A DNA stretch of 64,000 nt, from the NCBI RefSeq assembly GCF_020423045.1, contig NZ_CP081943.1:5332001-5396000 (forward strand), given 5' to 3'. The position numbers and the translations under genes were made by a program. This document shows, piece after piece, positions 16,684 through 26,651 of this stretch; position 1 is the first letter of the stretch, and each line of letters begins with the position of its first letter. The notes under the pieces are model-generated. The model was not told the origin of the DNA. It saw only the letters and a program-made list of their open reading frames with translations, and did no database searches. The DNA comes from Pseudomonas sp. MM213. Its GTDB lineage: Bacteria > Pseudomonadota > Gammaproteobacteria > Pseudomonadales > Pseudomonadaceae.

Positions 16684-19461
16684 TCAGGACGGTTGTGTTG
16701 CCGTCCGTTGCTGTTGATCGCGCTGGGCAACCCAATGTTCGATCAGCTCGCGCAACTGCGACAGCTCGACCGGTTTGGCCATGTGGCCGTCCATGCCGGC
16801 CTGACGTGCGCGCTCTTTATGCTCGGCGAGGATGTGTGCGGTCAATGCCACCACCGGGGTGCGAATCCGTTGGTTGCCGACTTCCCAGGCACGCAATTGC
16901 TGGGTGGCGGAGAAACCGTCGAGGATCGGCATTTCACAATCCATCAGCACCAGGTCGTAACGTTGGGCTTTCATTGCCTGCAAGGCTTCTTCGCCATTGC
17001 TGGCGGTGTCCGGTTGCAAGTTGAGTTTGCCCAGCATGCCGCGAATCACCTTGGTCGAGATGCTGTTGTCTTCGGCCACCAGAATGCGGAAGTCGCTGGG
17101 AACCTTGACCGGCAGGGTCGGGCCGGTGGATGGGAACTGCGATACCGCGAGGCCCTTGTTGCGTTGATTCAGTTCATCCGCCAGCGTGGTCTTCAGGGTG
17201 TAGCCGGCCACCGGTTTGGCGAGGATGCGCTTGATCCCGGAGTTGCGCGCGATGATCTTGCTCGGCGCATTGCTGATGCCTGTGAGCATGATCAGCAGGA
17301 TGTCGTGGTTCAGGCTCGGGTCTTCCTTGATCTTGGCCGCCAGTTGCATGCCGGTCATGCCGGGCATGTTCTGGTCCAGCAGGACCACGTCGAAGTAATC
17401 GCGCAGGTGAGCCTTGGTGCGCAGCAGCGCCAGGGCTTCCTTGCCGGACGGCACCGCGCTGACATTCAGGCCCCAGGCACTGCACTGCTGCACGAGTACC
17501 TTGCGGCAAGTGTCGTTGTCGTCCACCACCAATACCCGTGCGCCTTGCAGCGGGCCATCGAGGTCGGACGTCGGGTGTTCGAGGCGGTCGGGGTCCAGCG
17601 GCAAGGTCAGCCATAAGGTGCTGCCCTGGCTGGCGCCGCTCTTGATGCCGAACTCCCCTTGCATCAGGCGAATCAACTGACGGGCGATCACCAGCCCCAG
17701 GTTGCCGCCCAGGCGGGTGGTCGAGAGGAAGTTCTTGCTGTGCAGTTCGGCGTGCATCAGCGCGTCGCGTTCTTCGGCGTCCATCGGCTCGCCGCTGTCT
17801 TGTACGGCAATGCGCAAGCGCGGTTTGGCCGTGCGCTCGTCGAGGGCGACGACAATCAGGATCTCGCCTTCGTCGGTTTTCTTCAGGGCGTTTTCCAGCA
17901 GGCTCAGCAGCGTCTGGCGCAGGCGCGTCGGGTCACCGCTGATGACCCGCGGCACTTGTGGCTGGATAAAGCTGATCAGCTCGACGTTCTGCTGTTCGGC
18001 CTTGGCGCGGAAGATACTCAGGCAGTCTTCGATCAGCGCATTGAGATCGAACTGCACATCGTCGAGCTCGATCTGCCCGGATTCGAGCTTGGAAATGTCG
18101 AGAATCTCGTTGATCAGGGTCAGCAGTTCGTTGCCGGCGCTGTGAATGGTTTGCACGTAATCGCGCTGCTTGACCGAGAGTGGCGTGCCCAACAACAGTT
18201 CGGTCATGCCCAGTACGCCATTCATCGGGGTACGGATTTCATGACTGATCTTCGCCAGGAATTCGGCCTTGGCATTGATCTCGGCGTTGCTGGCGGCCAG
18301 ATCGCGGCTGACGCTGAAACGGTCTTCGGTGATGCTGCGCTGGCGTTCGCTCAGGGCAATGCTCATCAACAGGCCGCTGATGCAAATGAACACCAGCAGG
18401 GCAATGATCAGGCCTTGCGGTTCTACCAGCGTCAGGCCCAGCAGCGCCGGCAGGATAATCAGCGTGCCGACGTTGAACACCACCATGGCGGCCACGAACA
18501 GTCGGGCCGGGCGATAGCCTTTTTGCCAGTGCCAGGCGCTGACGAACAACATCGTGAGGCCCGCGAGGGCGACCAGCGCGTAGGTGATGATGTTCAGCGG
18601 TAGCGTGTTGACGAACAACAGCAGCAGACCGCAAGCCACAATGAACAGGATGTCGCCCAGCAGCAGCTTGTTCAGCGGGTGCGGGCCGAGCGGGGCGAAG
18701 AAACGGTAGGCGAACATCAGCCCGCACGGTGCGGTCAGTAGCAGGGCGAGGTAAGCGCCCGGTGTTTGCACCGCATGCCAGTCCGACAGCCATGGGCCCG
18801 CGAGATTCAGCAGCAGCGCCAGGCTGATCATCAGCAACGCTTCACAACCTGCCAGCCACAGGCTGCTGCGCGAGCGGGTGTAAGCGTAACGGATCAGGTT
18901 GTGCAGGATCAGCATCCCGATGCAGCCGAACAGCAGACCGTAAATCAGCGTCTGGCTCTGATTGGCTGCGGTCATGATTGCCGATTGCAGGGTGATGTAA
19001 GGCCGCATCTGGTGGTCGGACACCAGGCGCAGGTAGACGTCGAGGGGTTTTTCGCTTTGCGGCAACGGCAACATGAAGTCGCTGTTGGGTAGTGGCCGTT
19101 CTGCCTGAGGCTGTTCGGTGCCGGTGTTCAGTTGCTCGATCAGCTTGTCGCCGTCCAGCACATAAAGATTGAGGTGCGACAGGTCGGGAGCGAACACCCG
19201 CAGCAACTGCTCATGCTTGCCGGGTGCCAGCCTGAAGCGCAACCAGAGTGCACCGCCGGGCTCGGCCGCGGTGAGGCGTTCGAGTTCGATGGGGCTGAAT
19301 TGATTGGTGAAACGAGCGGAACGGATGTCGCTGAGTTGCAGGTCGCCCTGTTCGTCAAGCAATAGCGCCCAGCCACTGCCTTGCGCGGCCTGGGCCGGAA
19401 GCATGCAGAGCAGCGTCAGCAGCGTGACTGTGAAACCTATGGCAATCCTGAGCCAGCGCAC
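16684..19461 (-). CDS. retS: Hybrid sensor kinase RetS
   Basis: 925 residues. Layout: signal peptide to about 26, periplasmic 7TMR-DISMED2 domain (30-165), seven membrane helices (170-370), HisKA with SHEIRTPMNG (His407), HATPase (500-625), and two receiver domains with VVDDND and D696, and VAEDNS and D841. RetS binds GacS and blocks GacA phosphorylation, favouring acute over biofilm/T6SS lifestyles. The ATPase region is poorly conserved in its glycine boxes (DSGEPM; LGGNLGL), in keeping with a kinase acting mainly by heterodimer contact. Identity is supported by architecture and by purD-purH-fis upstream, as in P. aeruginosa. Confidence 0.9.
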   Translation of the reverse strand: MRWLRIAIGFTVTLLTLLCMLPAQAAQGSGWALLLDEQGDLQLSDIRSARFTNQFSPIELERLTAAEPGGALWLRFRLAPGKHEQLLRVFAPDLSHLNLYVLDGDKLIEQLNTGTEQPQAERPLPNSDFMLPLPQSEKPLDVYLRLVSDHQMRPYITLQSAIMTAANQSQTLIYGLLFGCIGMLILHNLIRYAYTRSRSSLWLAGCEALLMISLALLLNLAGPWLSDWHAVQTPGAYLALLLTAPCGLMFAYRFFAPLGPHPLNKLLLGDILFIVACGLLLLFVNTLPLNIITYALVALAGLTMLFVSAWHWQKGYRPARLFVAAMVVFNVGTLIILPALLGLTLVEPQGLIIALLVFICISGLLMSIALSERQRSITEDRFSVSRDLAASNAEINAKAEFLAKISHEIRTPMNGVLGMTELLLGTPLSVKQRDYVQTIHSAGNELLTLINEILDISKLESGQIELDDVQFDLNALIEDCLSIFRAKAEQQNVELISFIQPQVPRVISGDPTRLRQTLLSLLENALKKTDEGEILIVVALDERTAKPRLRIAVQDSGEPMDAEERDALMHAELHSKNFLSTTRLGGNLGLVIARQLIRLMQGEFGIKSGASQGSTLWLTLPLDPDRLEHPTSDLDGPLQGARVLVVDDNDTCRKVLVQQCSAWGLNVSAVPSGKEALALLRTKAHLRDYFDVVLLDQNMPGMTGMQLAAKIKEDPSLNHDILLIMLTGISNAPSKIIARNSGIKRILAKPVAGYTLKTTLADELNQRNKGLAVSQFPSTGPTLPVKVPSDFRILVAEDNSISTKVIRGMLGKLNLQPDTASNGEEALQAMKAQRYDLVLMDCEMPILDGFSATQQLRAWEVGNQRIRTPVVALTAHILAEHKERARQAGMDGHMAKPVELSQLRELIEHWVAQRDQQQRTATQPS

Positions 19462-19560
19462 GGCGAAATCCCTTCGTAGGTTGATGCCAGAATATAACTA
19501 TGCGCGGCGCCGGAATAGTCCGGCAAGGGCCTGAATCCCAAGCCCTGCCGAATGGATCGC

Positions 19561-20856
19561 TTATTCCTGATTTTCGCCACGCTCACGGGCAATGGCACGG
19601 TAGCCAATGTCCTTGCGATAGAAGCAGCCTTCCCAGTCAATCTTCGCGGCCAGCTTGTAAGCCTGCTGCTGGGCAGCATCGACGCTGGCACCCATGGCAG
19701 TGGCGCAAAGCACCCGACCGCCGGCCGTCACCACTTGACCGTCCTTGAGCGCAGTACCGGCGTGGAAGACTTTGCCTTCCAGCGCTGCGGCTGCATCCAG
19801 ACCGTTGATGGCGACGCCTTTAGCGTAGTCGCCAGGATAGCCGCCTGCCGCCAAAACAATACCGACGCTCGGGCGTGGATCCCATTGGGCTTCGACCTTG
19901 TCCAGCGCTTGCGCCAGGGCCGCCTCGACCAGCAACACCAGGCTCGACTGCAAGCGCAGCATAACCGGTTGGGTCTCAGGGTCGCCGAAACGGCAGTTGA
20001 ATTCGATGACTTTTGGGTTACCAGCCTTGTCGATCATCAAGCCAGCGTAGAGGAAACCGGTGTAAACATTGCCTTCCTCGGCCATGCCGCGCACGGTCGG
20101 CCAGATCACCAGGTCCATGACGCGCTTGTGCACTTCGCTGGTGACGACTGGCGCAGGGGAGTAAGCACCCATGCCGCCGGTGTTCGGGCCGGTATCGCCG
20201 TCGCCGACGCGTTTGTGGTCCTGGCTGGTGGCCATCGGCAGGACGTTCTTGCCGTCGACCATGACGATGAAGCTGGCTTCCTCGCCGTCCAGGAATTCTT
20301 CGATGACCACGCGCGAACCGGCTTCGCCAAACGCGTTACCCGCGAGCATGTCGCGCACGGCGTCTTCGGCTTCGGCCAGTGTCATGGCAACGATCACGCC
20401 TTTACCGGCGGCCAGGCCATCGGCCTTGATCACGATCGGTGCGCCTTTTTCACGCAGATAAGCCAGGGCTGGCTCGATCTCGGTGAAGTTCTGGTAGTCG
20501 GCGGTCGGGATCTTGTGGCGTGCCAGGAAATCCTTGGTGAAGGCTTTCGAACCTTCCAGCTGCGCGGCGCCAGCGGTCGGACCGAAGCAGTCCAGGCCAC
20601 GGGAGCGGAACAGATCGACGACGCCGGCAACCAGCGGCACTTCCGGACCGACGATGGTCAGGGAAACGTTTTTCTCGGCGAAGTCGGCCAGTTGCTCCAG
20701 TGCGAGCACATCGATAGCGACGTTTTCGCACTTGGCTTCAATGGCGGTGCCGGCGTTGCCCGGAGCCACGAAAACTTTCTGCACGCGCGGATCCTGAGCC
20801 ACTTTCCAGGCCAGGGCGTGTTCACGGCCACCGCTGCCAATGATCAAAACATTCAT
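19561..20856 (-). CDS. purD: Phosphoribosylamine-glycine ligase PurD
   Basis: 431 residues, normal for GAR synthetase. It joins glycine to phosphoribosylamine using ATP in purine synthesis. Motifs: N-terminal MNVLIIGSGGREHALAWK, FGPTAGAAQLEGSKAF, PIVIKADGLAAGKGVIVA (ATP-grasp), and GFLYAGLMIDKAGNPKVIEF. The ATG at 20856 has GAGG at good spacing. It lies between purH and retS on the minus strand; a REP pair separates it from purH. Confidence 0.97.
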   Translation of the reverse strand: MNVLIIGSGGREHALAWKVAQDPRVQKVFVAPGNAGTAIEAKCENVAIDVLALEQLADFAEKNVSLTIVGPEVPLVAGVVDLFRSRGLDCFGPTAGAAQLEGSKAFTKDFLARHKIPTADYQNFTEIEPALAYLREKGAPIVIKADGLAAGKGVIVAMTLAEAEDAVRDMLAGNAFGEAGSRVVIEEFLDGEEASFIVMVDGKNVLPMATSQDHKRVGDGDTGPNTGGMGAYSPAPVVTSEVHKRVMDLVIWPTVRGMAEEGNVYTGFLYAGLMIDKAGNPKVIEFNCRFGDPETQPVMLRLQSSLVLLVEAALAQALDKVEAQWDPRPSVGIVLAAGGYPGDYAKGVAINGLDAAAALEGKVFHAGTALKDGQVVTAGGRVLCATAMGASVDAAQQQAYKLAAKIDWEGCFYRKDIGYRAIARERGENQE

Positions 20857-20909
20857 TTCAAAAACCTCGGATGACGCTAATTCTGTTGAGCGCCGCAAGG
20901 GCGCTTTTC

Positions 20910-20996
20910 TGTGGGAGCTGGCCTGCCGGCGATGCAAACAACTCGGTTTATCGGCTAAACCGAGGGGATGCTATCGCTGGCAGGCCAGCTCCCACA
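20910..20996. repeat. REP-like inverted pair (TGTGGGAGCTGGCCTGC type)
   Basis: Inverted copies of TGTGGGAGCTGGCCTGCC flank a short ACTCGGTTTATCGGCTAAACCGAG-like stem in the gap between purH and purD. The variant differs from the GTAGGAGCGAGG type used elsewhere in the window. Confidence 0.8.
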
Positions 20997-21010
20997 GTTG
21001 ATCGTCGTGC

Positions 21011-22618
21011 TTAGTGACGGAAGTGGCGCATGCCGGTGAAGACCATGGCAATGCCGGCTTCATCAGCTGCTGCAATCACTTCGTTGTCACGCATCGAGCC
21101 GCCTGGCTGGATCACCGCAGTGATGCCGACCTTGGCCGCGTTGTCCAGGCCGTCGCGGAACGGGAAGAACGCGTCGGATGCCATGACCGAACCCGCCACC
21201 TGCAAGCCGGCATGTTCAGCCTTGATCGCGGCAATGCGCGCGGAGTTCACGCGGCTCATCTGGCCTGCGCCGACACCGATGGTCTGACGGTTCTTGGCGT
21301 AGACGATGGCGTTGGACTTGACGTACTTGGCGACTTTCCAGGCGAAGATCAGGTCGTGGATTTCCTGTTCGGTCGGTGCACGCTTGGTCACGACTTTCAG
21401 GTCATCGGCGCTGATCATGCCGATGTCGCGGCTCTGCACCAGCAGGCCACCGTTGACGCGTTTGTAGTCCCAGGCAGCCGCGCGGTCAGCCGACCACTCG
21501 CCGCAGGCCAGCAGGCGCACGTTGGCTTTTGCCGCGACGATGGCACGGGCTTCTTCGCTGACGCTCGGGGCGATGATCACTTCGACGAACTGACGCTCGA
21601 CGATCGCCTTGGCGGTCTCGGCATCCAGCTCGCGGTTGAAGGCGATGATGCCGCCGAACGCGGATTCAGTGTCGGTGGCGTAGGCCAGTTCGTAGGCCTG
21701 ACGGATGCCGCCTTCGGCGTCCGGGCTCACGGCAACACCACACGGGTTGGCGTGCTTGACGATCACGCAGGCCGGCTTGACGAAGCTCTTCACACATTCC
21801 AGCGCGGCGTCGGTGTCGGCCACGTTGTTGTAGGACAGCTCCTTGCCTTGCAGTTGGGTCGCGGTGGCGATACCGACTTCGGCAGGCTTGGCTTCAACGT
21901 AGAACGCCGCGCTCTGGTGCGGGTTCTCGCCGTAGCGCATTTCCTGAGCCTTGATGAACTGGCTGTTGAAGGTGCGCGGGAACTCGCTGCGACCTTCGGT
22001 GCTGAGGGTGTCAGCGGCCTGGTTCACGGTGCCCATGTAGTTGGCGATCATGCCGTCGTAGGCGGCGGTGTGTTCGAAGGCCTTGAGCATCAGGTCGAAA
22101 CGCTGAGCGTAGGTCAGGCCGCCGGCCTTCAGGCTTTCCAGCACGTTGGCGTAGTCGCTGGCATTCACCACGATGGCCACGTCTTTATGGTTTTTTGCCG
22201 CCGAACGGACCATGGTCGGGCCGCCGATGTCGATGTTCTCGATGGCGGTCGGCAGGTCACAGCCTGGCTTGTTGATGGTGGCTTCGAACGGGTACAGGTT
22301 GACGGCCACCAGATCGATCGGCTTGATGCCGTGCTCGTTCATGATCGCGTCGTCGATACCGCGACGACCGAGGATCCCGCCGTGGATTTTCGGGTGCAGG
22401 GTTTTCACCCGACCGTCCATCATTTCTGCGAAACCGGTGTAATCCGCGACTTCCACTGCGGCAACACCGTTGTCACGCAGCAGCTTGAACGTTCCGCCGG
22501 TGGAGAGGATCTCGACGCCCAGGGCTTCAAGCTCTTTGGCGAATTCGAGGATCCCGGTCTTGTCGGAAACGCTGATCAAGGCGCGGCGGATCGGCAGGCG
22601 GGTAGTCTGGTCGGTCAT
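21011..22618 (-). CDS. purH: Bifunctional AICAR formyltransferase / IMP cyclohydrolase PurH
   Basis: 535 residues, the usual length. The N-terminal IMP cyclohydrolase (to about 200) starts with [20 protein letters not shown] and has [15 protein letters not shown]. The C-terminal transformylase has [19 protein letters not shown] and [10 protein letters not shown]. It carries out the last two steps of IMP synthesis. The ATG at 22618 is preceded by GGAAATTGAA; an upstream in-frame ATG (22651) would add an unlikely leader. Confidence 0.97.
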   Translation of the reverse strand: MTDQTTRLPIRRALISVSDKTGILEFAKELEALGVEILSTGGTFKLLRDNGVAAVEVADYTGFAEMMDGRVKTLHPKIHGGILGRRGIDDAIMNEHGIKPIDLVAVNLYPFEATINKPGCDLPTAIENIDIGGPTMVRSAAKNHKDVAIVVNASDYANVLESLKAGGLTYAQRFDLMLKAFEHTAAYDGMIANYMGTVNQAADTLSTEGRSEFPRTFNSQFIKAQEMRYGENPHQSAAFYVEAKPAEVGIATATQLQGKELSYNNVADTDAALECVKSFVKPACVIVKHANPCGVAVSPDAEGGIRQAYELAYATDTESAFGGIIAFNRELDAETAKAIVERQFVEVIIAPSVSEEARAIVAAKANVRLLACGEWSADRAAAWDYKRVNGGLLVQSRDIGMISADDLKVVTKRAPTEQEIHDLIFAWKVAKYVKSNAIVYAKNRQTIGVGAGQMSRVNSARIAAIKAEHAGLQVAGSVMASDAFFPFRDGLDNAAKVGITAVIQPGGSMRDNEVIAAADEAGIAMVFTGMRHFRH

Positions 22619-22699
22619 TTCAATTTCCATCAAAAGCAAAGGAGTCAGCAAAAAAGGCGACCGTTTTTACGCGGGCGCCTTTCTGGTTTGATTGAATGC

Positions 22700-23020
22700 T
22701 TACAGCAAATCGTACTGCTTGAGTTTCTTGCGCAGGGTGCCTCGGTTCAGCCCGAGCAGCTCGCTGGCCTTGGTCTGGTTACCCTTGACGTAGTTCATCA
22801 CGCACTCGAGCAGGGGCGCCTCGACTTCGGAGAGCACCAGGTTGTACACATCCGTGACGGCAGCGCCCTCAAGGTGGGCGAAATAATTGTGCAGCGCCTT
22901 CTCGACACTCCCGCGAAGGGTCTGGCCTTCTTCGCTCGGCGTATTGAGGTGCTGTTTCAAATTCACGTTGTCGCTCACGGGTGTTGTTCCACTCACTAAA
23001 GTCTCGGTCATCATCGTCAT
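22700..23020 (-). CDS. fis: DNA-binding protein Fis
   Basis: 106 residues, as in other pseudomonads. The C-terminal helix-turn-helix reads [20 protein letters not shown] (80-100). Fis is a nucleoid protein that bends DNA and activates rRNA, tRNA and other growth-phase genes. The start overlaps the dusB stop in ATGA, the classic dusB-fis operon. Translation of fis is therefore likely coupled to dusB. Confidence 0.97.
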   Translation of the reverse strand: MTMMTETLVSGTTPVSDNVNLKQHLNTPSEEGQTLRGSVEKALHNYFAHLEGAAVTDVYNLVLSEVEAPLLECVMNYVKGNQTKASELLGLNRGTLRKKLKQYDLL

Positions 23021-24027
23021 GCGGCCACCTCTTCTCCGTCCCCTGTCAGGCTCTTGTAACGTTCGGCGAAGAAGCCCTGAACGTTGGCGCATTGTGCTTC
23101 CGTATCTTCCAAACGATTGAAGTGGGCGCGAAACTCCCTGGCGCCCGGCAAGGTTGCGAGATACCAGCCCACATGCTTCCGAGCGATCCGGACACCCATG
23201 ACATCTCCATAGAAGACGTGCAGTGCGGCCAGATGCTCTAGCAGAATGCGTTCCACCTCGATCAGGTCCAGCGCCGGGAGTTTTTCGCCGGTACGCAGGA
23301 AATGGTCGATCTCGCGAAAAATCCATGGCCGCCCCTGGGCAGCCCGTCCAACCAACAGTCCATCGGCACCGGTCGCGTCGAGCACGTAGCGGGCCTTTTC
23401 CGGCGAATCGATGTCGCCATTGGCGAAGACCGGCATCGACACGGCCTGCTTGATCGCGGCAATGGTGTCGTACTCGGCTTCACCGGTGTACAGATCGGCA
23501 CGGGTGCGGCCATGGACCGCCAACGCCGTAATGCCTGCCTGCTCGGCGATCTTCGCCACCGTCAGACCGTTCTTGTTGTCCCGGTCCCAGCCGGTACGGA
23601 TCTTCAAGGTAACCGGCACATCAACCGCAGCCACCACGGCCTGCAGGATCTCGGTCACCAGTGCTTCATCCTTCAACAATGCGGAACCGGCGGCCTTGTT
23701 GCAGACCTTCTTTGCCGGACAGCCCATGTTGATATCAATAATCTGTGCGCCCAGTTCGACGTTGGCCCTGGCCGCATCCGCCAGCATCTGTGCATCACCA
23801 CCGGCGATCTGCACCGAGCGTGGCTCGGGATCACCTTCGTGGATCATGCGCATGCGCGATTTGCGGGTGTTCCACAAACTCATGTCGCTGGTGACCATTT
23901 CCGAGACTACAAGTCCTGCGCCCAGTCGCTTGCACAGCTGACGAAAGGGTTGGTCGGTGACACCCGCCATAGGGGCGAGAATCAAGCCGTTGTGCAATGT
24001 GTATGGACCGATGCGTACCGCCGACAT
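23017..24027 (-). CDS. dusB: tRNA-dihydrouridine synthase DusB
   Basis: 336 residues. An FMN-dependent enzyme that reduces uridine to dihydrouridine in the tRNA D-loop. Seen: [19 protein letters not shown] at the N-terminus, [19 protein letters not shown] (catalytic Cys), [16 protein letters not shown], and [10 protein letters not shown]. It is the first gene of the dusB-fis pair. Confidence 0.96.
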   Translation of the reverse strand: MSAVRIGPYTLHNGLILAPMAGVTDQPFRQLCKRLGAGLVVSEMVTSDMSLWNTRKSRMRMIHEGDPEPRSVQIAGGDAQMLADAARANVELGAQIIDINMGCPAKKVCNKAAGSALLKDEALVTEILQAVVAAVDVPVTLKIRTGWDRDNKNGLTVAKIAEQAGITALAVHGRTRADLYTGEAEYDTIAAIKQAVSMPVFANGDIDSPEKARYVLDATGADGLLVGRAAQGRPWIFREIDHFLRTGEKLPALDLIEVERILLEHLAALHVFYGDVMGVRIARKHVGWYLATLPGAREFRAHFNRLEDTEAQCANVQGFFAERYKSLTGDGEEVAA

Positions 24028-24212
24028 AGGACTTTCCAGTTGTGGGGCCGGATCATGAGAGTTCGAAAAAGGGTTGGCATGATACCCGCTCTCGATGACT
24101 GGATAAAGGCTGAATTGAACAAAATCTGAACAGTTATTCTGTTATTGCCAGCAGTTTGGTATGAGCGGTCTCTGCCAGAAATGTGCCGTCAAACCCGTAA
24201 CACTGAAGCGTT

Positions 24213-25463
24213 TCACTCGGGTGAGTGAAAGCTCAGGCTGTAGTTCACGGCTTTGGCGCCTGGGTCGAGGATGTCCAGGGCGATGTGGATCGGCGTTTGC
24301 GGCGGCATTTCCGCCATGCCTTCAAGATCGCCGTTGAGGTACTCGCCGGGCTTGAAACGACGGCTGGCGATCAGGTGACCGTTGAGGTCGGCAAAGCGCA
24401 GCTCCAGCAACGGGAACGGCTGGGAGAACGGCGCGCGGTTGTAGATGATCGCGTCGACCACCAGCGCGCCATTGAATTCTGGATGGCTGCGCACCACCAG
24501 GTTGCTGCTCTTGATTTTCGCGATGTCGACTTTTGACGGCACGGTGCAGCCGATTTGCGGGCAGAACTGCTGGAACCACGGACGGTACTGATCCTGGCGA
24601 GCCAGTTCGTCAAAATGGTAAGCGATGTATTGACCCGCGAGTGCGCCAGCGCCGAGCAGGATCAGCAGCAACCAGAAAAACCGTCGGCCCCAGGGTGAGC
24701 GGCGTTTTTGCCAGTCAAGTTGCAGCGGGTCATCGGTCAGGTCTTGCAGCACCTCGGCGCGTACGCCCGGTTCGCTGCGTTCACGGCGTTTGCGCAGCGG
24801 TTCGATCGAAGGCAGGTCGTCATCGATATCGTCACTGGCGTCGGTGGCTGACAGGCGTTCGTGATGGAGCGGGGCGTCGAGTGGATCGTTCAGGCGCAGT
24901 TGCGGCGGCAGAGGCTCGTCGTCCAGTTCCACGGGTTCCAGGGACAGCGAGGGTTCGGTGCGCGAAGGTTTGCTCGGCTCGATCGCCGGCTCGGGCGTGA
25001 GGGGGACTTCGGCAGCTTCTGTCGCTTGCGCCGCTTCGGCGCGATCGGCAGCGGATTCGCTGAACAGGCTGTCGGACCACGGCTCTTCGTCGTGCTCGGC
25101 GCTATCGCGGCGGGCGCTCAGGCTGTCTTCGCGGTGGCGACCGAATTCGGTGGTCGGCTGGATTTCCCGCTGTTCCAGTCGAGCGAGTTCTTCATCCAGG
25201 TCCAGGCTGTCCAGGTCCAGTTCGGCGGCAGTCCACTGCTTCTGGCTGATGGCCCGTGGTTCTGGCTCGGCTGTCTCGACGATGGCCGGAGCCGCCGGGG
25301 GGATCACTTCCTTGCCTGCCTGCTCAAGCAGTTGCTTGGCGGCGTTGAACACCTGCAGGCACGAGCCGCAACGAACCACTCCACGGGCCACGCTCAACTG
25401 AGCATGGCTGACGCGGAAGCTGGTTTGGCAATGCGGGCACTGGGTGACGAAGCTGTCGGTCAT
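24213..25463 (-). CDS. Zinc-ribbon and DUF3426 membrane protein
   Basis: 416 residues. The N-terminus has a MJ0042-type zinc finger: Cys9, Cys12, Cys32, Cys35. A long acidic, low-complexity linker follows (about 45-245), then one membrane helix (FFWLLLILLGAGALAGQYIA) and a C-terminal DUF3426 domain. Orthologs sit between prmA and dusB in other pseudomonads. The role is unknown; the topology places the zinc finger in the cytoplasm and DUF3426 in the periplasm. Confidence 0.85.
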   Translation of the reverse strand: MTDSFVTQCPHCQTSFRVSHAQLSVARGVVRCGSCLQVFNAAKQLLEQAGKEVIPPAAPAIVETAEPEPRAISQKQWTAAELDLDSLDLDEELARLEQREIQPTTEFGRHREDSLSARRDSAEHDEEPWSDSLFSESAADRAEAAQATEAAEVPLTPEPAIEPSKPSRTEPSLSLEPVELDDEPLPPQLRLNDPLDAPLHHERLSATDASDDIDDDLPSIEPLRKRRERSEPGVRAEVLQDLTDDPLQLDWQKRRSPWGRRFFWLLLILLGAGALAGQYIAYHFDELARQDQYRPWFQQFCPQIGCTVPSKVDIAKIKSSNLVVRSHPEFNGALVVDAIIYNRAPFSQPFPLLELRFADLNGHLIASRRFKPGEYLNGDLEGMAEMPPQTPIHIALDILDPGAKAVNYSLSFHSPE

Positions 25464-25493
25464 GCGGCGATCCGGATTATGCAGGCGCTCATT

Positions 25494-26372
25494 CTAGCGC
25501 CGACGGCCAGTGATGCGCACCCAGCCATCGCGATTGGCGATCGGGTCCAGATCGAAGTCCTGCGCGTAGGCGGCGGCTACTTCATCACCTTGCTCGGCGA
25601 GGATGCCCGACAGCGCCAGGCGACCACCCGGCTTGACCAGGCTCGACAGTTGCGGTGCGAGGGAGACCAGCGGGCCGGCGAGGATGTTGGCCACCAGCAC
25701 GTCGGCCTTAACCTGTGGCAGATCTTCCGGCAGATACAGCGGGAAGAGCGCATCGGCGATGTTGTTGCGACCGGCGTTGTCGCGCGAGGCTTCCAGCGCC
25801 TGCACGTCGATGTCAGTGCCGACGGCTTCCTTGGCGCCGAGCAGCAGGGCGGCAATCGCCAGGATCCCCGAGCCGCAACCGAAGTCCAGCACGTTGCAGC
25901 CTTTCAAGTCCTGACCGTCGAGCCATTCCAGGCACAGCGCGGTGGTCGGGTGCGTGCCGGTGCCGAACGCGAGGCCCGGGTCCAGCAGGATGTTCACGGC
26001 GTCGGGTTCAGGCGCGGCGTGCCAGCTCGGCACGATCCACAGGCGTTGGCCGAAGCGCATTGGCTGGAAATCGTCCATCCAGCTGCGTTCCCAGTCCTGG
26101 TCTTCGATGACTTCGCTGTGATGCTCGGGCAGCGGGCTGCCGGTCAGCAGCTCCAGATGCGCCAGGACCGAAGCGGCTTCGGTGCCGCCTTCGAACAGGG
26201 CCAGCAGGTGCGTGTGGGACCACAGCGGGGTGGTGTTGAGTTCCGGTTCGAAGATCGGCTGGTCTTCGGCGTCCATGAAAGTCACCGACACGGCGCCCAC
26301 TTCAAGGAAAGCGTCTTCGTAGGTTTCGGCTTGTTCTGGGCTGATGGCGAGACGGACTTGCAGCCAAGGCAT
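25494..26372 (-). CDS. prmA: Ribosomal protein L11 methyltransferase PrmA
   Basis: 292 residues. PrmA trimethylates L11 on several amino groups with SAM. Family features: MPWLQVRL start, [39 protein letters not shown] and [15 protein letters not shown] (SAM site). The start at 26372 has AAAGG about 8 nt upstream. The zinc-ribbon gene follows 30 bp downstream. Confidence 0.96.
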   Translation of the reverse strand: MPWLQVRLAISPEQAETYEDAFLEVGAVSVTFMDAEDQPIFEPELNTTPLWSHTHLLALFEGGTEAASVLAHLELLTGSPLPEHHSEVIEDQDWERSWMDDFQPMRFGQRLWIVPSWHAAPEPDAVNILLDPGLAFGTGTHPTTALCLEWLDGQDLKGCNVLDFGCGSGILAIAALLLGAKEAVGTDIDVQALEASRDNAGRNNIADALFPLYLPEDLPQVKADVLVANILAGPLVSLAPQLSSLVKPGGRLALSGILAEQGDEVAAAYAQDFDLDPIANRDGWVRITGRRR

Positions 26373-26481
26373 GGCGGGTACCTTTGAAAAATATTGATTG
26401 CAGCCTAGCGGGCTGCGAGAAGCGCGCAAGTTTACGCGAGCGCGAGGCAGAAGACGACAAGGTCGACATATGCGTGTTCTT

Positions 26482-26585
26482 CGTAGGAGCGAGCGGTGCG
26501 ACGATTCGACTTGCCCGCGAACCAGGCGCTGCGGTATGTCTGTACGATTGAGGCGCGCCCTTCGCGGGCAAGCCTCGCTCCTACA
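26482..26585. repeat. REP doublet with an extended left arm
   Basis: The right copy is a normal REP. The left copy reads GTAGGAGCGAG, then about 16 extra bases (CGGTGCGACGATTCGA), then CTTGCCCGCGAA. It looks like a longer REP subtype paired with the common type. Confidence 0.75.
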
Positions 26586-26608
26586 GAAAGATATGAAACC
26601 TTCAGAAA

Positions 26609-26638
26609 CAACAAAGCCGCCCGAAGGCGGCTTTGTTG
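26609..26638 (-). terminator. Intrinsic terminator after accC
   Basis: A 13-bp perfect stem (CAACAAAGCCGCC / GGCGGCTTTGTTG) with a 4-nt loop (CGAA on the plus strand, TTCG on the transcript) lies 14 bp past the accC stop and runs into TTTCTG on the minus strand. It probably ends the aroQ-accB-accC transcript. Confidence 0.8.
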
Positions 26639-26651
26639 ATCAGGCTAAAGC

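Noticed and set aside
21014..22999. A 661-codon open frame on the plus strand opposite purH and fis, and similar long antisense frames over oprC, speA, gcbA, dsbD and the chemoreceptors
   Set aside because: These are shadow frames caused by high GC in the third codon position; the true gene on the other strand has full family motifs.
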